64,000 nucleotides of DNA from Cephalotrichum gorgonifer (Eukaryota; Ascomycota; Sordariomycetes; Microascales; Microascaceae). Numbering within the stretch: position 1 is the stretch's first letter; every line of letters starts with the position of its first letter. The notes beneath the pieces are model-generated. The model was not told where the DNA came from. It did no database searches and was given only the letters and a program-made list of their open reading frames with translations. The stretch lies in contig ONZQ02000006.1 in NCBI GenBank assembly GCA_900312665.1, positions 1,024,680-1,088,679 of the forward strand, read 5' to 3'. A program made the translations under genes and the position numbers. Shown piece by piece: positions 1 to 12,700 of the stretch.

Positions 1-2057
1 GGGGGCGTGGGGCTAGGACGACTGAGGGATATTTTTCGAGCGGGTTCACCGGACCGGGCTGATTGCTGCCGAGGGGATCCGAACCATGGAAGACGGTCTC
101 AGTAATAATAGCGCGAAGGAAAAATTAGTGAATAAGCTAATAATACCCCGTTCTTGTATTTGGGGGCACACGGAATTGACCCAGATCGCGATCTTGAGTG
201 GTAATATAGACGGTACGAGTATATAGTAGGTGTCCATGCGAGGTTCCGTCTCGATTGGTTCCCGCCCCCTTCTTTGCATGATGAAGCAAAAAGCGTATGC
301 TATTTCAAATATACTAACACAACACTCTGGTCTTGGTTTGGCGTCGGGTACAAAGTAATGAGCGTTAAATACTCGGCAAGAAGTCGAGCGCTTTGCAGGC
401 TGTCTCTCTTACCCCTTCAGCCCGGCGGCTCGCATGCTCGCTTACAAGTAGCCTGTTTGAGCCTGCGATCTGCCACCAACTGCCCATAGTGGATTCTTCT
501 GATCGTAAGCGGTGTGGCGGATGTCAGCACTCGTAGTCGGTGAGACGGCTCTCCTTGGTGCGTGGGTGGAACTCGTACGTGGCGCCACTCTAAAGGAACG
601 GTCGATGGAGGGGTGACCCAGCATTGCAAGCATTCGAGTAAGATGCGCTCGTAGATTGACGCTCGTGGCGTTGAGGCGTCGGCTAACTCTAGCTGCGGTA
701 GACAAATGCACTCATACGTCTTTCCTGCGGGCGATCGGTCCCCCCCCCCTCGTGACCCATCAGAGACCAGGCAAATCATAGAGCTCATCACCATCCTTGA
801 GTTACGCGTTCTGTTAACCTCTCATAGTCTAGGCCGTTGTCTTCTGAGGTCGCACGAAGAGGAGGACGACGGTGGGCGTCTGCCACTTACATCATGACGT
901 CGAAGCACTGTATGGATACTGGCAAGAAGCCCGACCAGGTGAGTTTTTGACATCAGACAGACAGGATGAGAGCCCGCCCCATGTCTTGGAGTTCCTTTAT
1001 GGGAAGAGCCGAGCGATCGGCGGTCGAAAATGCCCCATCCGCTCTTTACGTGATCTACCGGCTGCTGATGTGCGAGATTGATCACCATCAGTTCAGTTAG
1101 TTCCGCCTTGGTCCCGGACGCGCAATGGCAAAACCCTAGCCTCCACAACTTCTCGTCTTGTCCAGCTACGGTCATGCCGGCCAGGACAGATAGGACTGAA
1201 TGATTGATTATAGGTAACTGTTGAATACTATTTGGGTGGTGGAGATGGAAATATGGACCGTGGCTTGCGATTTACACTCTCTCTTGCAGACGAGTACATA
1301 GTACCTTGACAAAAAGTTCGATCCATGTGCAAGTAGCTATACTGCACTGTACACTTTTGGCTCGATCTTCGTAATGCATACCTAGTGTAAGAGTAGATAT
1401 AGCTAACCGCAGGAGTGACGGCATGTTCTTGCATTCAATGGGTATCCGAACTCGTGATCTTTTACAGGTAAAATCTATATAGGAGTGAGTCGATATGCGC
1501 GATAGCGCAATATCGTTTGCATATTCGGCGTCGATCTGCCTCCTCCGATGCCACCAGTTCCATGTTATCAGACGTCGTATTAAGCCCAGAGTGGCGGTGG
1601 GAAGGCCGGGTCATGGTCGTCATGGTCATGCGACGCACACCTCATACCTTGGCTACCCACCACCACGACCACGCCCACCGGCCACCACCGGCCACCATCT
1701 TCCACACCTTAAACAGCGGAGTAGGCGACCTTTATCTTCAAACCCCCCCCCCCCCCTCCCCGCGCCTGATATTACTAACACTTCCTGTCCGGGAGGTTCG
1801 GGAAGGGCCGTCCGGGGCGGTGGTCTGGTCAGGGTTAAGTCGGCTTGCCCACTCCTTCCACTTGTCGTAACACAAGCTATTGTGGAGTACGGGGTAAAGG
1901 GTGGCTCACGGCTTCGGCTTCGCAATGAGTGGAACTCTATCCCGAGTAAAGAAGGATGATGCCTTGGTCTTACAGACTGCAAACTCAGAGCTCGTACTCC
2001 TTGCAAGAATACTTAAAGGAGTAGTACTACGGTGGGAAGAATGCGTGGTGCAGGCCT

Positions 2058-2079
2058 AAAAAAAAAAAAAAAAACCCCC
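2058..2079. repeat. A17 run directly followed by C5
   Basis: A perfect 17-base A run is immediately followed by five C. It is similar in form to the T16G14 tract at 25362-25391 read on the other strand. It could be a slippage product or a relic of a poly(A) tail; I saw no flanking element. Confidence 0.9.
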
Positions 2080-5033
2080 GGCGGCGCCAAAACACTGGCC
2101 CGGTGGATGGGGGTGCGTCGCTGTCGTTTCACTTGAGTGGAGCGGCCAAAACATGACGCGCTACTCAGCCCGTTTGCTTGTTTGTGCGAACACATTCATC
2201 CCTGTGGTATGGAGGACGTTGAACTTGCGTGTCACGATAAGCTACGCGTGCCCTACGAGGAACTTGCAAGAGGACCAATACTTGTACTCAGAGGCCAATC
2301 CTCAATACTTGTACTGGGGGAGGCGACCCTTTGCCAGGGCCAGCTGGAGGGATCCTTGGTGCTGGACTCTCGCCCCTTGATCTGTTCGTCGCTTGCAAGT
2401 GGAAGCTTTAACCAACCAAACCCCCTGATGACAAGGGTGACCCTTGCATCTTTGGCGAACCCTCAGCTTTCCCCACCTTCCCCTTGCTTCATCTACTTCA
2501 ATTGGATGAGCTTGAGTGCTGGCTTGTTTGGCACCCTGGCATTCTGGCAGCCTTTTTTCTTGGGGATTCCAAATATTAACTCATAGTTATTATGAAATCA
2601 AGGATAGGGAATAGAAATTAACTACGGATACAGATCGCCGGATTCGCGGTTGCGTCACCGCTCGGCACGCCGACCGAAAACCAGGGCAAGCTTTAATTGC
2701 TTGCAGTAGATTGTTGCTATTTCTCTTCGCCTCTGGGCTACTTGGGGGACACACCAGTCCATTATTTGCAGCGCCGGATGGGACATCGTATCGCTAGGAT
2801 TAAAGGGAGGGCGGTCGTGCACGGGGCAGGCAGGTACCACGATGCTGGATGAAGGGCCGGAACCGCCGAGCTGGAGGGAAGCAAGGAGATACGGGAGAGA
2901 CGGCGTGCTGGCACAGTGGACCACGTACCCCTGTACGACTCCTTCTTCCCGCTCTGGCGTCACATCGCACTTACACTTAATGTAGCTGGGATGTTCGCGA
3001 CACAGATATCCGGGGCCTCGACCAGGCGCGATTCCAAGCGTCCAAAGGTCGGCCACCAGGTTGGTGGGAACCGGGGCGCGGGTGGGGGTGGAGGGTTGAG
3101 ACCTCTGTCTCTGTGGGCAGCACATGCCCCCGGTCCTCAGGTCTCTCTTTCCAGTAGTGCACAGACTCTCGTCGCGTGTGTGATTGTGCGGTGGTCTCTG
3201 GTTGAGCGTTTCTGTCGCAGAAACATCCGGTGGAATTGCTCGTCCGACGGACCTACGTTTACCTGCATTTTTGCGGAGAGGGAGACGAGACTCTTTTTGT
3301 CTCTCTCAGGTAAGATGTCGCACATTGAAGGGGGGGAATACTTGTAAAAAAGAAACGCCGGGTCTAGACTGTCTCCAAAACCGAAACCCTGGCAGGCTTG
3401 ATGCGCGACGGCAGTGGTACGTCAAGAAAGTAAGCGGCGGCATCCTTTGATTGGTGGAGGAGGGAGTGGCGCAGGGATTGTGCAGGAAAAGGGGGAGGGG
3501 CGTGCCCAATTGCTCGACTGGTTCGTTCCCCAGACCTACGAGTATGGGTTTGGCGGATTGGTGGAGGAGGTGAGGCGGGCTGCTTCCCATACGACCATAA
3601 AAATACGGGGGGATGGTTGTTTTGGGCACGGAGTGAGGACCCACTTCGGGCCTCAGAAGAGGTTCATTCTCTCTTCATCACTAGCGCGTACAAGTAGTCG
3701 ACGAGGGTGGGTGGTGGGTGGGTGGAAGGTGTGATGTGTGCCTGGGCTGATGCTTCCTTCCTGATGGAACGGATATTATGGGATCCGCGTCGACTAGGCC
3801 CAAAGAAGAGCTTGGGAATCTCGGGGATCTCGGGGGTTTTCAGGACCTTCAGCTTTAGCAAGAATGCCCGGGTCCGGGTTTCTGGTGACTAGCAGGTCGT
3901 GAACTCCTGATCAACCGCGGCGCCACCTGAAAGAAGCAAGGGTATGAAGGGAGTAGCCGGGAGGGGAGGGGAGGCTTGATCAGGGATTGAGCGTTGCAGC
4001 GAGCTCTTGTAAAAGTATCTGCTGGGGTGCGGCTCTGCCTGTGGAGAAAGCAATGCGCGCTTCGGATCATAGACATTGCGACGGGCGAATACTTTCGACG
4101 GGGAGAACACTTTCGTTGGTCGTACGACCATGAGTACTCATACGGCATGAAATTTACTGGCGAGGGAGGGTGAGAGCTTATCCCGTTGACGTGGAGCAGC
4201 TAGCTCTCATCCCGGCTGTGCCGACGGCCAATAAGTAATTTTTCTTCTTTCTGGTCTTTGGACAAACAAGAGACCTTGGACAATGGGGCGACAATTCTAC
4301 TATTTGGAATCGAAATCTTACTGGGGCACACTGCGTATTGGTATTCCGCTCGTGCAAGTATTCGAGCCGTTTTGTGGCTGTGTAAAACCGTCAAAGCTCG
4401 AGTCGCGAAAAAGAAGAAAAAAGAAAGGCCGACAACTGATTCACCCGAAGTAGCTAAGCATCCATCGTCACGTAGTTCGAGATTACGAGTACGGGGCACA
4501 GCTATAAAAGTTAAAAGGTAACAGGTCGCCCGTCCCCATATCTCCATATCCAGCTCTGAGTTTTGGATACTCGTGCGAACCGGTGCAATCGACGGACCCT
4601 GGGACCCGAATTCCGAGCCCGTGAATAAACTCGCGCGGACGGAGTAGCACCCATTAACTTCCATACGACCTCGCCCAGGCCCCATTTTCGCGCTTGAACG
4701 CATAGAGTACGAGTATCACAACTACAGTGCCACATCCTTCCCTATTCGACAACCATTACCTGTACATCCCACCCTCCAAGAGGCTAGGGATTACTAGTAC
4801 GGTGGTTCGCACGCACAGTGTGTATCATCATCACCTTCTATTAGGGATCGGTCCCCACCTATTACCACACTCCACACCCTTGTACTCGTATTTGTACACC
4901 CCCCTCCCCACCCCCGGTCCTCTCTTTCCCTCGATTTTTACCCGCCCGCTTCTTGTCTCCTCCCGCCTCTTCCCTCGAACTCCGTGGTGTCCGACGCTGT
5001 CCAAGTCCACACCATAATCCTCGTCCCTCGTCT

Positions 5034-5070
5034 CCCACCTCCACCACCCACCTCCACCTCCACCTCCGCA
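5034..5070. repeat. CACCTC-type pyrimidine-rich tandem repeat
   Basis: Short repeats of CCACCT/CACCAC lie in a strongly CT-rich stretch ahead of the RING-H2 gene. CT-rich tracts are common in fungal core promoters and 5' leaders, so a promoter role is possible but inferred. Confidence 0.6.
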
Positions 5071-5437
5071 ACCTCCCGTCTCGGCCGCAGAAAAGATCAA
5101 TAGCTTCATCAAAAGCCTTTGATCGCCAAATCCCCATCAGCCCATTCATATTCCGCTCCGGATTTGAATCCTCCCTGCCCCTCTTTCAAGCGACGCTTTC
5201 ACTTATTAGAGGTCGAGTCCCCGGATGGAAGTGGCCGGCCCGAACGATTCCATCCTTGGCTGCGCGTATTCGATGCGCCATTCGCTATCGCCCGCCGCCA
5301 GGTCTTAAGACTCGCTGAACGAATCTCAACCCCGTGTCGAACCTTCCGATTTCAGCGCCTCTCGATGACCACATCCCCGACGTGGTAGACCCCTTCGTTT
5401 CCATCTCCCTCTCCCCCGACAGGCCAGACCGACTTGC

Positions 5438-7070
5438 ATGATGGCTGTACTTCACCAATTCCTGGCTCAGGCCACCCACGTCGCCGCGAGGGCCGTCATC
5501 GAACATCATATCCGTCAAGAACCCGCACCCGGACCCACGGCCGCCTCGCCATCGCCGTCTGCACCCTCCGCGACATCGTCGACGTCCTCATCCTCTATTT
5601 CTACTTCATCCTCGCCCAGCCCAACTGGGACTCCTCCCCCAAAGGAGAATGATGATGGTGGTGGTGGTAATGGCACATCGCCACTTCTGTTCTTCGTCGC
5701 CCTGGGTTTCGGTGTGGTTTTCACAAACCTATGGTAAGATCCCGTCAAGTCGAGTTTCGTTTGCTTGTTGGTGTCGTTGGCGTCGAGTCCCATTAAGTTT
5801 ACGGGTGTTTCCGGCAATGCGTTGTCTGGCCGTCACCACCACGCTTGACCCTCGCAACCTTAACTGTATTCTGATCTAATCATGGAATAGGATCATCGTC
5901 GGAGTAAAGTATTGCTTCCGATACAATGCCCGGAATCGCGCGCTGCGAATGAATGAAGACGGCGAGCCCGTCCCTCTCGAGAACATGCCTCGCCCCCACA
6001 GGCGTCGTCGTGAGAAGAAGCTGATGACGATGGACGAGGTCAACGAGAAATTCCCAATGATGAAGTACAAGAGCTGGGTTTTGCAGCGAATGAGCGAAGG
6101 GCTCCCTACGTCAGGTGGCATCGACATGAGTAGAGCGAATAGTGTGCGCTCTGTCGAAGGTGTCGTGCCTGCCAAGGAGCGTGAATCCGTCGACCGTCAA
6201 TCTGAGAGGACCGCTACCGCTACGGCAGGTAACGACTCGTCCGAGCCGGCGAACGAGACATCCAAACCTACCGCCGCTGAGGCGTCTCCGCAAGACGTTT
6301 CGAAGGAGTCACCCGAGAAGAAGAGTTCCGAGGCCGCCTCAAAGGCTACGCCAGCGGCGGCCGAAGGGCAAGCCTCTGGGGTCGTGCCTGACCGCGCAAC
6401 AAGCCTCGATCACTCCCACCAAGACATGACGGACGATGAAGATGACGAACATATTAACGCGGCTCTTCCGACCGAATGTATCGGTACTAGTGGCGATACG
6501 TGTGCCATCTGCATCGACACCCTCGAGGACGATGATGATGTCCGCGGTCTCACCTGCGGCCATGCGTTCCATGCCGTTTGTGTGGACCCATGGCTTACGA
6601 GTCGACGCGCATGCTGCCCACTCTGCAAAGCCGACTATTATATTCCAAAACAGCGACCCCAGGCGACCGATGCCAACGGAAACCCGATCGATACTACCCT
6701 GAGCCGATCCGGCACCCGAGGCAATATGCCTGCCGCTCCCCCACCTGCTTGGTACAACCTGAGGGGCCAGGGCGTGCGTTTATTCGCATCGTCGACCAAC
6801 GCATCAAATCAGGCCGATGCCAGGCCAGGAGCTCCGGGTCGCCAGAGGCCGACCCGTCAGGCAACGCAGCCGGCCCAGAACCGACCCGTCCAACCTGCGA
6901 GGAACAGCGCTCCTCAGACAGCCGAGGCGGGCAATCGCTCGATATTCTCTCGGTTACGTCTCCCGCAACCCTTCGGGAGTAGGGGTAACCGGGGCGGGGA
7001 ACAGGGTCCCATGGCATCTGGTGCTAACGACCCAACACCATCGCAGCTTGAAGCGCGAGGCGTCAACTGA
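5438..7070 (+). CDS. Membrane-anchored RING-H2 E3 ubiquitin ligase
   Basis: The model has two exons, 5438-5733 and 5891-7070, with donor GTAAGA and acceptor AATAG. The junction rebuilds a Trp codon inside a hydrophobic segment, giving 491 aa. Residues about 20-78 are a low-complexity Ser/Thr/Pro region. Residues about 81-112 form one transmembrane segment followed by a basic patch (RRRREKK). A Ser/Ala/Glu-rich linker leads to a C3H2C3 RING-H2 domain at about residues 303-344 (CAIC, then CGHAFH, then CPLC), followed by a disordered Pro/Gln/Arg tail. RING-H2 proteins of this layout are ubiquitin ligases of internal membranes that bind an E2 through the RING. The substrate is unknown. The start could be either of two adjacent Met codons (5438 or 5441). 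Function at family level is secure. Confidence 0.88.
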
Positions 7071-8093
7071 GCTGCTACCCCCATGACCCCCACACCCCCC
7101 CCTCCCCCCCGCATGTATTTGTGCACGTAACACAAGCTCACGATGAGCCAGTCACCTGGACATTCCCACCATCGATACGAGCAATCCGGCTTTCTCGGAC
7201 TTGACGAATCATCCCTTAGCCTTGATTTAAGCATTCGGCTTTCTTATATACCTCACGCTACGCACGGAGTTTGGAGCAATCGGCCTCTCTTTTTCTTTGT
7301 TTCACTTGCAAGATGGTGGGGGACGGTATGGATTTCTGGTTGATGCTGGGGGACCTTTGGAGGTCCCCAGCATGGTAGAGAATGGCGAGGAGTGAAGGGT
7401 ACATAGGGGAAGCTGTGTTTTCGCGCAGCAACGAACATAACCATTCTGTACACTCGATCAATAGTTTATGGTTCCATGTTCCTCCGGGGAATGTGGAACT
7501 TGGCAAGCATATGAATTTCTCCCCCTACATCATTTGTGTTTATTGGAACCCCCAGCCCTTCTCGCACGATTCTGCGAGTCCTACCTCACTGCAACACATG
7601 CACAGCCCTTCACCCGAGGCATTATGAGAGCAGGGCCTGGCTCTCTGCTTCCTCCCCCTTCGAGCCTTTGGCTTGTGTTTTACTTTGGCTGGAAAGTGGC
7701 AGTGCATGTGGGATGGACTTGGCTGTTGATATGGAGTTTTTGGGGTGGTGGGTAGTGGCGGTTCAGGGGAGGTTGGGGGTAGTTTTGATAAGTACATAAT
7801 GCTATGAACATAGGTATGAGCATATTTTTCGCCTGTGTGCCATGTCTACTGTGAATCCGGCCTTACCAAGGAGGACTCCTCAGCCGCTATGGTGCTTATG
7901 TGCTACAGGAGGGCACCAAGGGAGAGTCAGGACTCGGGCCGTGAGATTGGAATGCCTAGGTCCAGGAGTGAGCGTATTTGTATGTGCGTAATTCCGGGTA
8001 TTTGCGCGACCCCTCTAGAGATTCGAGGTTGATCCAGCTGGGATATATACATACACCCATGCCACCATGCCAAGAAGCACGAGAGGATACTCC
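7071..8093. other. Intergenic region between two convergent genes
   Basis: This holds the 3' ends of the RING gene (+) and the GPALPP1 gene (-). A C/A-rich low-complexity patch follows the RING stop. I see no gene or RNA. Confidence 0.6.
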
Positions 8094-9209
8094 TCAGAGA
8101 TACGAGCCCTTCGCAAACCTATCCCCGAAATTCGCCGCCCGGCCCATGAACTCCCTCTTCTGCGCCGCCCCCAGCCGACCCCCCAGCCCCATATCCTTTT
8201 CCCTGTCGAACGGCCTCTTGCTGGGATCATCCTCCTCCTCCGTCTTGCCCGCCTTCTTCCCCGCCTTCCTCGCCTCCTTGCGCTCCTCCATGAGCGACTT
8301 CCCCCTCGTCTGCGCGATATGCGCCTCTATCCTCCGTCTCTGCTCCGCCTCCTCCTGCGACACGCCGGACGCGGAGCCAGGCGGCGGGCTGGGGTCGTCG
8401 TTGCGGCCTAGCACCGCGTTCTGAACGCGCGCGAGCTTCTCCGCCGCCGTCTCGGTCCAGAGCGACGACATCCCGCCGGAGGCGGGCGCGGCGGCGGCTG
8501 GGCCGGAGCGGAAGGTGCGGTTCTTCATGGGCTTCGAGATGTCTTGTGCCCTGTAGGATGTTTCGGATGGGGGCGCGAGCATCCAGTCGTCGCGCTTGGA
8601 GACGGGGGCGGCGGGCTGGGGGAGGGGTTTAGCGGGGCGGCGGGAGGTGGAGGGGAGGGAGGGCCCGTAGTCTGAGTCTGAGTCTGAGTCGGAGGGGGGC
8701 GCCGGGGGCCGTTCGGAGAGGGGGGCGGGTAGGGAGGGGCCGTAGGTGCGTTTTGGGGGAGGGGCGGGGCCGGAGTCGGCGTCGGAGTCTGAGAGGTTCA
8801 GTTCGTCCGCGTTTTGGCGGGGCGGTGGCATCGAGGGGCCTATGGACCTCTTCGCGGGCTTAGGAGAGGCGGGCTTCGTCGAAGGTGAGGGCCGAGGCAT
8901 GGTGGGGCCGAGGGCTGGCGCGGGCCCCGTGTCCGAGTCTGAGTCGGAGAGGCCGATCTCATCTGTGTTCTTCGTGAGGGAGGGAGGCATCGTGGGCCCT
9001 ATTGAGGGTCCCTGTGGCCTGGGCGAACGGTGTGCGGGCGCCGCGGCGGGCGCGTGGGAATCGGAGTCGGAGTCGTCTAGGTTGATCTCAGCGGGGTTCG
9101 CGGTGGCCCTGGATATCTTTGTTGGTGGGGACGGCGTGGGGTCGTCATCTTCCGGGCTGCGCTTGCGTTTGGCGAGATGTGGGGGTAGCTGGGGACCGAT
9201 TGATGACAT
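8094..9209 (-). CDS. GPALPP1-like protein (DUF3752)
   Basis: A single exon of 371 aa. The ATG at 9209 begins directly with the first family repeat (SSIGPQLPP). About six GP-x-LPP-type motifs (IGPQLPP, IGPTMPP, LGPTMP, IGPSMPP, YGPSLP, YGPSLP) alternate with acidic Asp/Ser clusters such as LDDSDSDS and LSDSDSDT, which look like CK2 phosphorylation sites. The C-terminal third is the basic/helical DUF3752 region, ending in GGRLGAAQKREFMGRAANFGDRF-type sequence. The family is nuclear and conserved in eukaryotes, and its molecular role is poorly known. The open frame extends upstream without a family signature, so the ATG at 9209 is preferred. The gene shares a 498 bp divergent intergenic region with VPS8. 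Confidence 0.85.
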   Translation of the reverse strand: MSSIGPQLPPHLAKRKRSPEDDDPTPSPPTKISRATANPAEINLDDSDSDSHAPAAAPAHRSPRPQGPSIGPTMPPSLTKNTDEIGLSDSDSDTGPAPALGPTMPRPSPSTKPASPKPAKRSIGPSMPPPRQNADELNLSDSDADSGPAPPPKRTYGPSLPAPLSERPPAPPSDSDSDSDYGPSLPSTSRRPAKPLPQPAAPVSKRDDWMLAPPSETSYRAQDISKPMKNRTFRSGPAAAAPASGGMSSLWTETAAEKLARVQNAVLGRNDDPSPPPGSASGVSQEEAEQRRRIEAHIAQTRGKSLMEERKEARKAGKKAGKTEEEDDPSKRPFDREKDMGLGGRLGAAQKREFMGRAANFGDRFAKGSYL

Positions 9210-9707
9210 TTTGAGCAGTTGGGTGTTCCCTGCATAAAATTTGGGGGTGTGGAGGAATGATGTTGATGGACGGGAAGTAAGGATGATGATGCAAGAACAT
9301 TGGAGCTCGATGCGCCGGGTAAATGTCGGTGAATGTAGGTCACTACAGGGAGTGGCTGGGGGGGGGGGGGGGGTAACCAGGAATTGTCGTCCCGAAGTGG
9401 GACGAGCTAGAGTGATAGCGCCTTTGCTTGGCGAACATTGCTTGCGCACGACCCTGTAGGCTGCACCAGGTCGACAGCAACAGCAAGCAACCTCCCGAAC
9501 CTTTCAAAGTGGAGTCAAGTCAATGACGACGACCCTCCCCAAGAAGTCGACGACGAACCCCCTTATACAAAGAAATTCTACCGCGACAATCCTACACCCC
9601 GATCCTCGCTCACTTTCACATGCTGCCACCGACCACGAGGCTCTGAAGCTCCTCCCTCCTCCTTGCATCACACCACCGAGCGCGATGGTCGGGATACGAC
9701 CTGTCCG
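9210..9707. promoter_or_regulatory. Divergent intergenic promoter region, GPALPP1 / VPS8
   Basis: This 498 bp separates the start codons of two divergently transcribed genes and so should hold both promoters. It contains a 16-base G run at 9358-9373. No defined factor site was recognised. Confidence 0.6.
9358..9373. repeat. G16 homopolymer
   Basis: Sixteen consecutive G between the divergent GPALPP1 and VPS8 starts. It is likely length-variable and could form a quadruplex structure; effects on either promoter are unknown. Confidence 0.9.
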
Positions 9708-12700
9708 ATGAGCAACCCTTTGAAGGAGAAACGGGATGGAAGGGGGGAGGGTATGGATACCACGGAGATGCCATCTTCGGCGGGGAGCTCTAACGACGGA
9801 GCTGCTCCGCCGGCGTCCGGCAACGGTGCTGCTGTTGACGGGCTGGAGGACGAGGGGCAGGCGACTCCCGTGCGGACCGATAACGGCGCCATACCCAATA
9901 GATATCGTGAGCTGCTCCGGGAACAGAGGGACGAGCACTCCGAGGATGGGTCGTCGGTGGACAACGCGCCCAGGGGGGCCGGGAGCTTCCTTGGCTCTAT
10001 GCTCTCAGTGCCGGACGACTCGGCATCGCTCCAGGTATGGTGACACCAAATAGCTGGAGGACTTAGGCTCGTACTGACATATATCCTGTTCGTAGGGCTC
10101 CGGATTCTCCTCTCCAGGGAGCAGCGTTCTCCCATCCATAGCCTCCCGAACCGGCCTCAACTCTCCGACCCCCTCCCTCCGACCCTTCGACCGGCGATTC
10201 CAGTCGCGCATATCCCCCTTCAGCCAGAGTCCGGGCAGTGTCTCGCGGCCCTCGTCCCCGGCATTCATGAACAGCCACAGCCGGAACGTGTCACTCAGCT
10301 CCCAGCTCCTGCTAGACCCGGCGGAGGCGGACACCTCGAGCCCGCCGTGGGAGGTGGTGCGGTGGACGAAGCTGAAGAAGCTCAGCGGGCAGGTGTTCTC
10401 GGAGTCCGGGAAGAGGAACTTCGGGTCGCCGACGTGCTTCGCGATAGCCTCGACGATTGTACTGGGGACTACGAAGGGGATCATATTAATTTTCGATTAC
10501 AACCAGAACCTGAAGCTGATTATCGGCCCGGGGACCAAAGGTGAGGCGAGCCAAGGCTGGCGAATCTGGTGGGAAAGCTAACGGGTATATAGCTGTGGAC
10601 TGTGGACCTATTGCGTCCCTCGCCATCTCGGCGGACCATACTGCGATAGCGAGCGGTCACCGGAATGGGTCGATATTCATATGGGATACTAGTCGGCCCA
10701 CTAGACCATTCTTGAGTATCCCGCACCTCGATCCGTCCCAGCGGGACCGAACTACGGATGGGCATGTCCCCGACGTACTCGTAACACACCTCGGGTTCCT
10801 AGGAACGAGACGCACCGCGTTGGTATCTGCGGATGACCGAGGGATGGCCTTTGCCCACCTTGCAACGAGAGGGACCGGTTCGCTTGGACGGACGGTGAAG
10901 ACGACTCGTATCCTAGGCCGATATCCGGACGCGCCGTTACCGGCCGGAAAGACCCTGAAGCCAAGCACCGTCTTGGCCCTCGCGTCTCTACCCCTCGGAA
11001 ACGTCGACCGGGCGACAGACACATTGGGCCTTACGGCGATGCTGACCCCGTATTTGCTGGTAATCGTGTCGACGACGCCCATTGCGCAGACCCAGCACAA
11101 GTCGTCTCGGCCCAAGGAAGTTGCTGCCCACAGTGCCATGAGCGGCTGCCTGGCTTGGTTCCCCGCCGTCAAGCTAAAAGTTCCCGACCCGGTCACGGGG
11201 AGCGATGTCTCCAAGGTCAAGCTCGTCTACTGCTGGTCAAACATCTTGACTGTGCTGGACGTGGAGGAGATACCGGCGGAGGACCCGAACAAGCCGCCCA
11301 CCCCCAGGTTCAGGGCGCGTAGCAGGTGGACCTGCGAGGAGGCCATTGTGGCGGTCCAGTGGCTGAGTCGCTCGGTCCTGACGGTCCTCACTATAACACA
11401 GCGCTTGATCGTTCTCGAGGACCAGAGCATGCGAGTGACGGACGGCTTTGACCTCCTTCACAAACACATCTACCACGCGGACCGCTTCTCCAAGCAGCTC
11501 CATGCACTGGTCGAGCAGCTGGACGAGGAGGACACGTCAATGCACGGTGTCGTGGCTGACGCGTTCTACATGAGTGTTAAGGCCTATAAGAGCCGGTTGT
11601 TCCTGCTCGGGTTTGACGAGCTTTCTATCGGGACTCTCTCAAACTGGTCGGATCGGCTGCTGGCGCTCATGGAGCACGGCGACCATGTCGGCGCCATCCA
11701 GCTCGCGGCATCCTATTACACAGGCGATGCCGATAAGTTGACGGTTGGTCTCCCCGAGGATGCCGGACTGCGACATTCCATGGTCAAGGATAAGGTGGTT
11801 GAGGTCATGAGCGCGTCACTGCGATATTACTTCAGCCAGCGTCGGCAGGATGAGTCGGACGAGGATGATGAGGCGCTGAGAAACCTCACCGATGCCTGCT
11901 TCGTTGCGTGTCAGAGCATTGACAATACTGATTTTATCTTTGATGACATGTACGAGTGGTTTGAGGAAGGGGGCAGCGAAGGTGTCTTCCTCGAGGCCTT
12001 GGAGCCGTATATTCTTGACGGCAGCATCACTATCGTACCCCCAACAGTCATCAAGGCAATGGTGTCCCACTATGTGGCTCAGGGGTGGGAGAGCCGGCTG
12101 GAGGAGATGATATGCCACATGAACACCGCAACACTCGACTTGGACCAGGTTACGGCGCTGTGCAAAGAGCACGGCCTTTACGATGCTCTCATATACGTAT
12201 GGAACCAGGCCATGGGCGACTACATAACGCCGCTCATTGACCTCCTCTCTCTCATCGTCCCGCTAATGGACGACGGGGAGTTCATGTCGTCCGGGAACAT
12301 CATGAACGACGAGGCCATCGGCGTCAACGCGGTCAAGATCTTCCCGTACCTGTCGTACACCCTGACGGGGAGGGTGTATCCCACCGGAGAGCCAATGACT
12401 GAGGAGGCATCGACGATCGCCTGCGCGGAGATTTACTGGTTCCTGTTCTCAGGAAACAGCATCACGTGGCCAAAGGAGGGAGGCAGGCAGTTTTTGACGA
12501 GACCAAGCAATCACGTCGAACCGTCTTTCCCCTATCTGCGCCTCATCCTGAAGTTTGACGCGCCGAGCTTCATGAGCGCGCTCAACGAAGCGTTCGAGGA
12601 CTCGTTCCTTAACGAGGCGCCTGAGAAAAAGGCAAACGGGACCTCGTACCGCGATTTGCCCGAGGAGCAGATCTTCGGCCAGACCGTGGACAGGCAATAC

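Larger units (their letters stand above)
1..5437. other. 5.4 kb stretch with no supported gene
   Basis: Many short overlapping frames occur on both strands, but none has a recognisable domain, a convincing ATG context with splice sites, or protein-like composition. The stretch contains homopolymers (C14 at 1743-1756, A17C5 at 2058-2079) and a CT/CACCTC-rich tract just upstream of the RING gene, which probably belongs to that gene's promoter or 5' leader. No tRNA or transposon was recognised. Confidence 0.6.

Noticed and set aside
2137..2586. 149-codon frame in the first 5 kb
   Set aside because: No domain, no supporting introns or neighbours, and unusual composition; chance frame likely.
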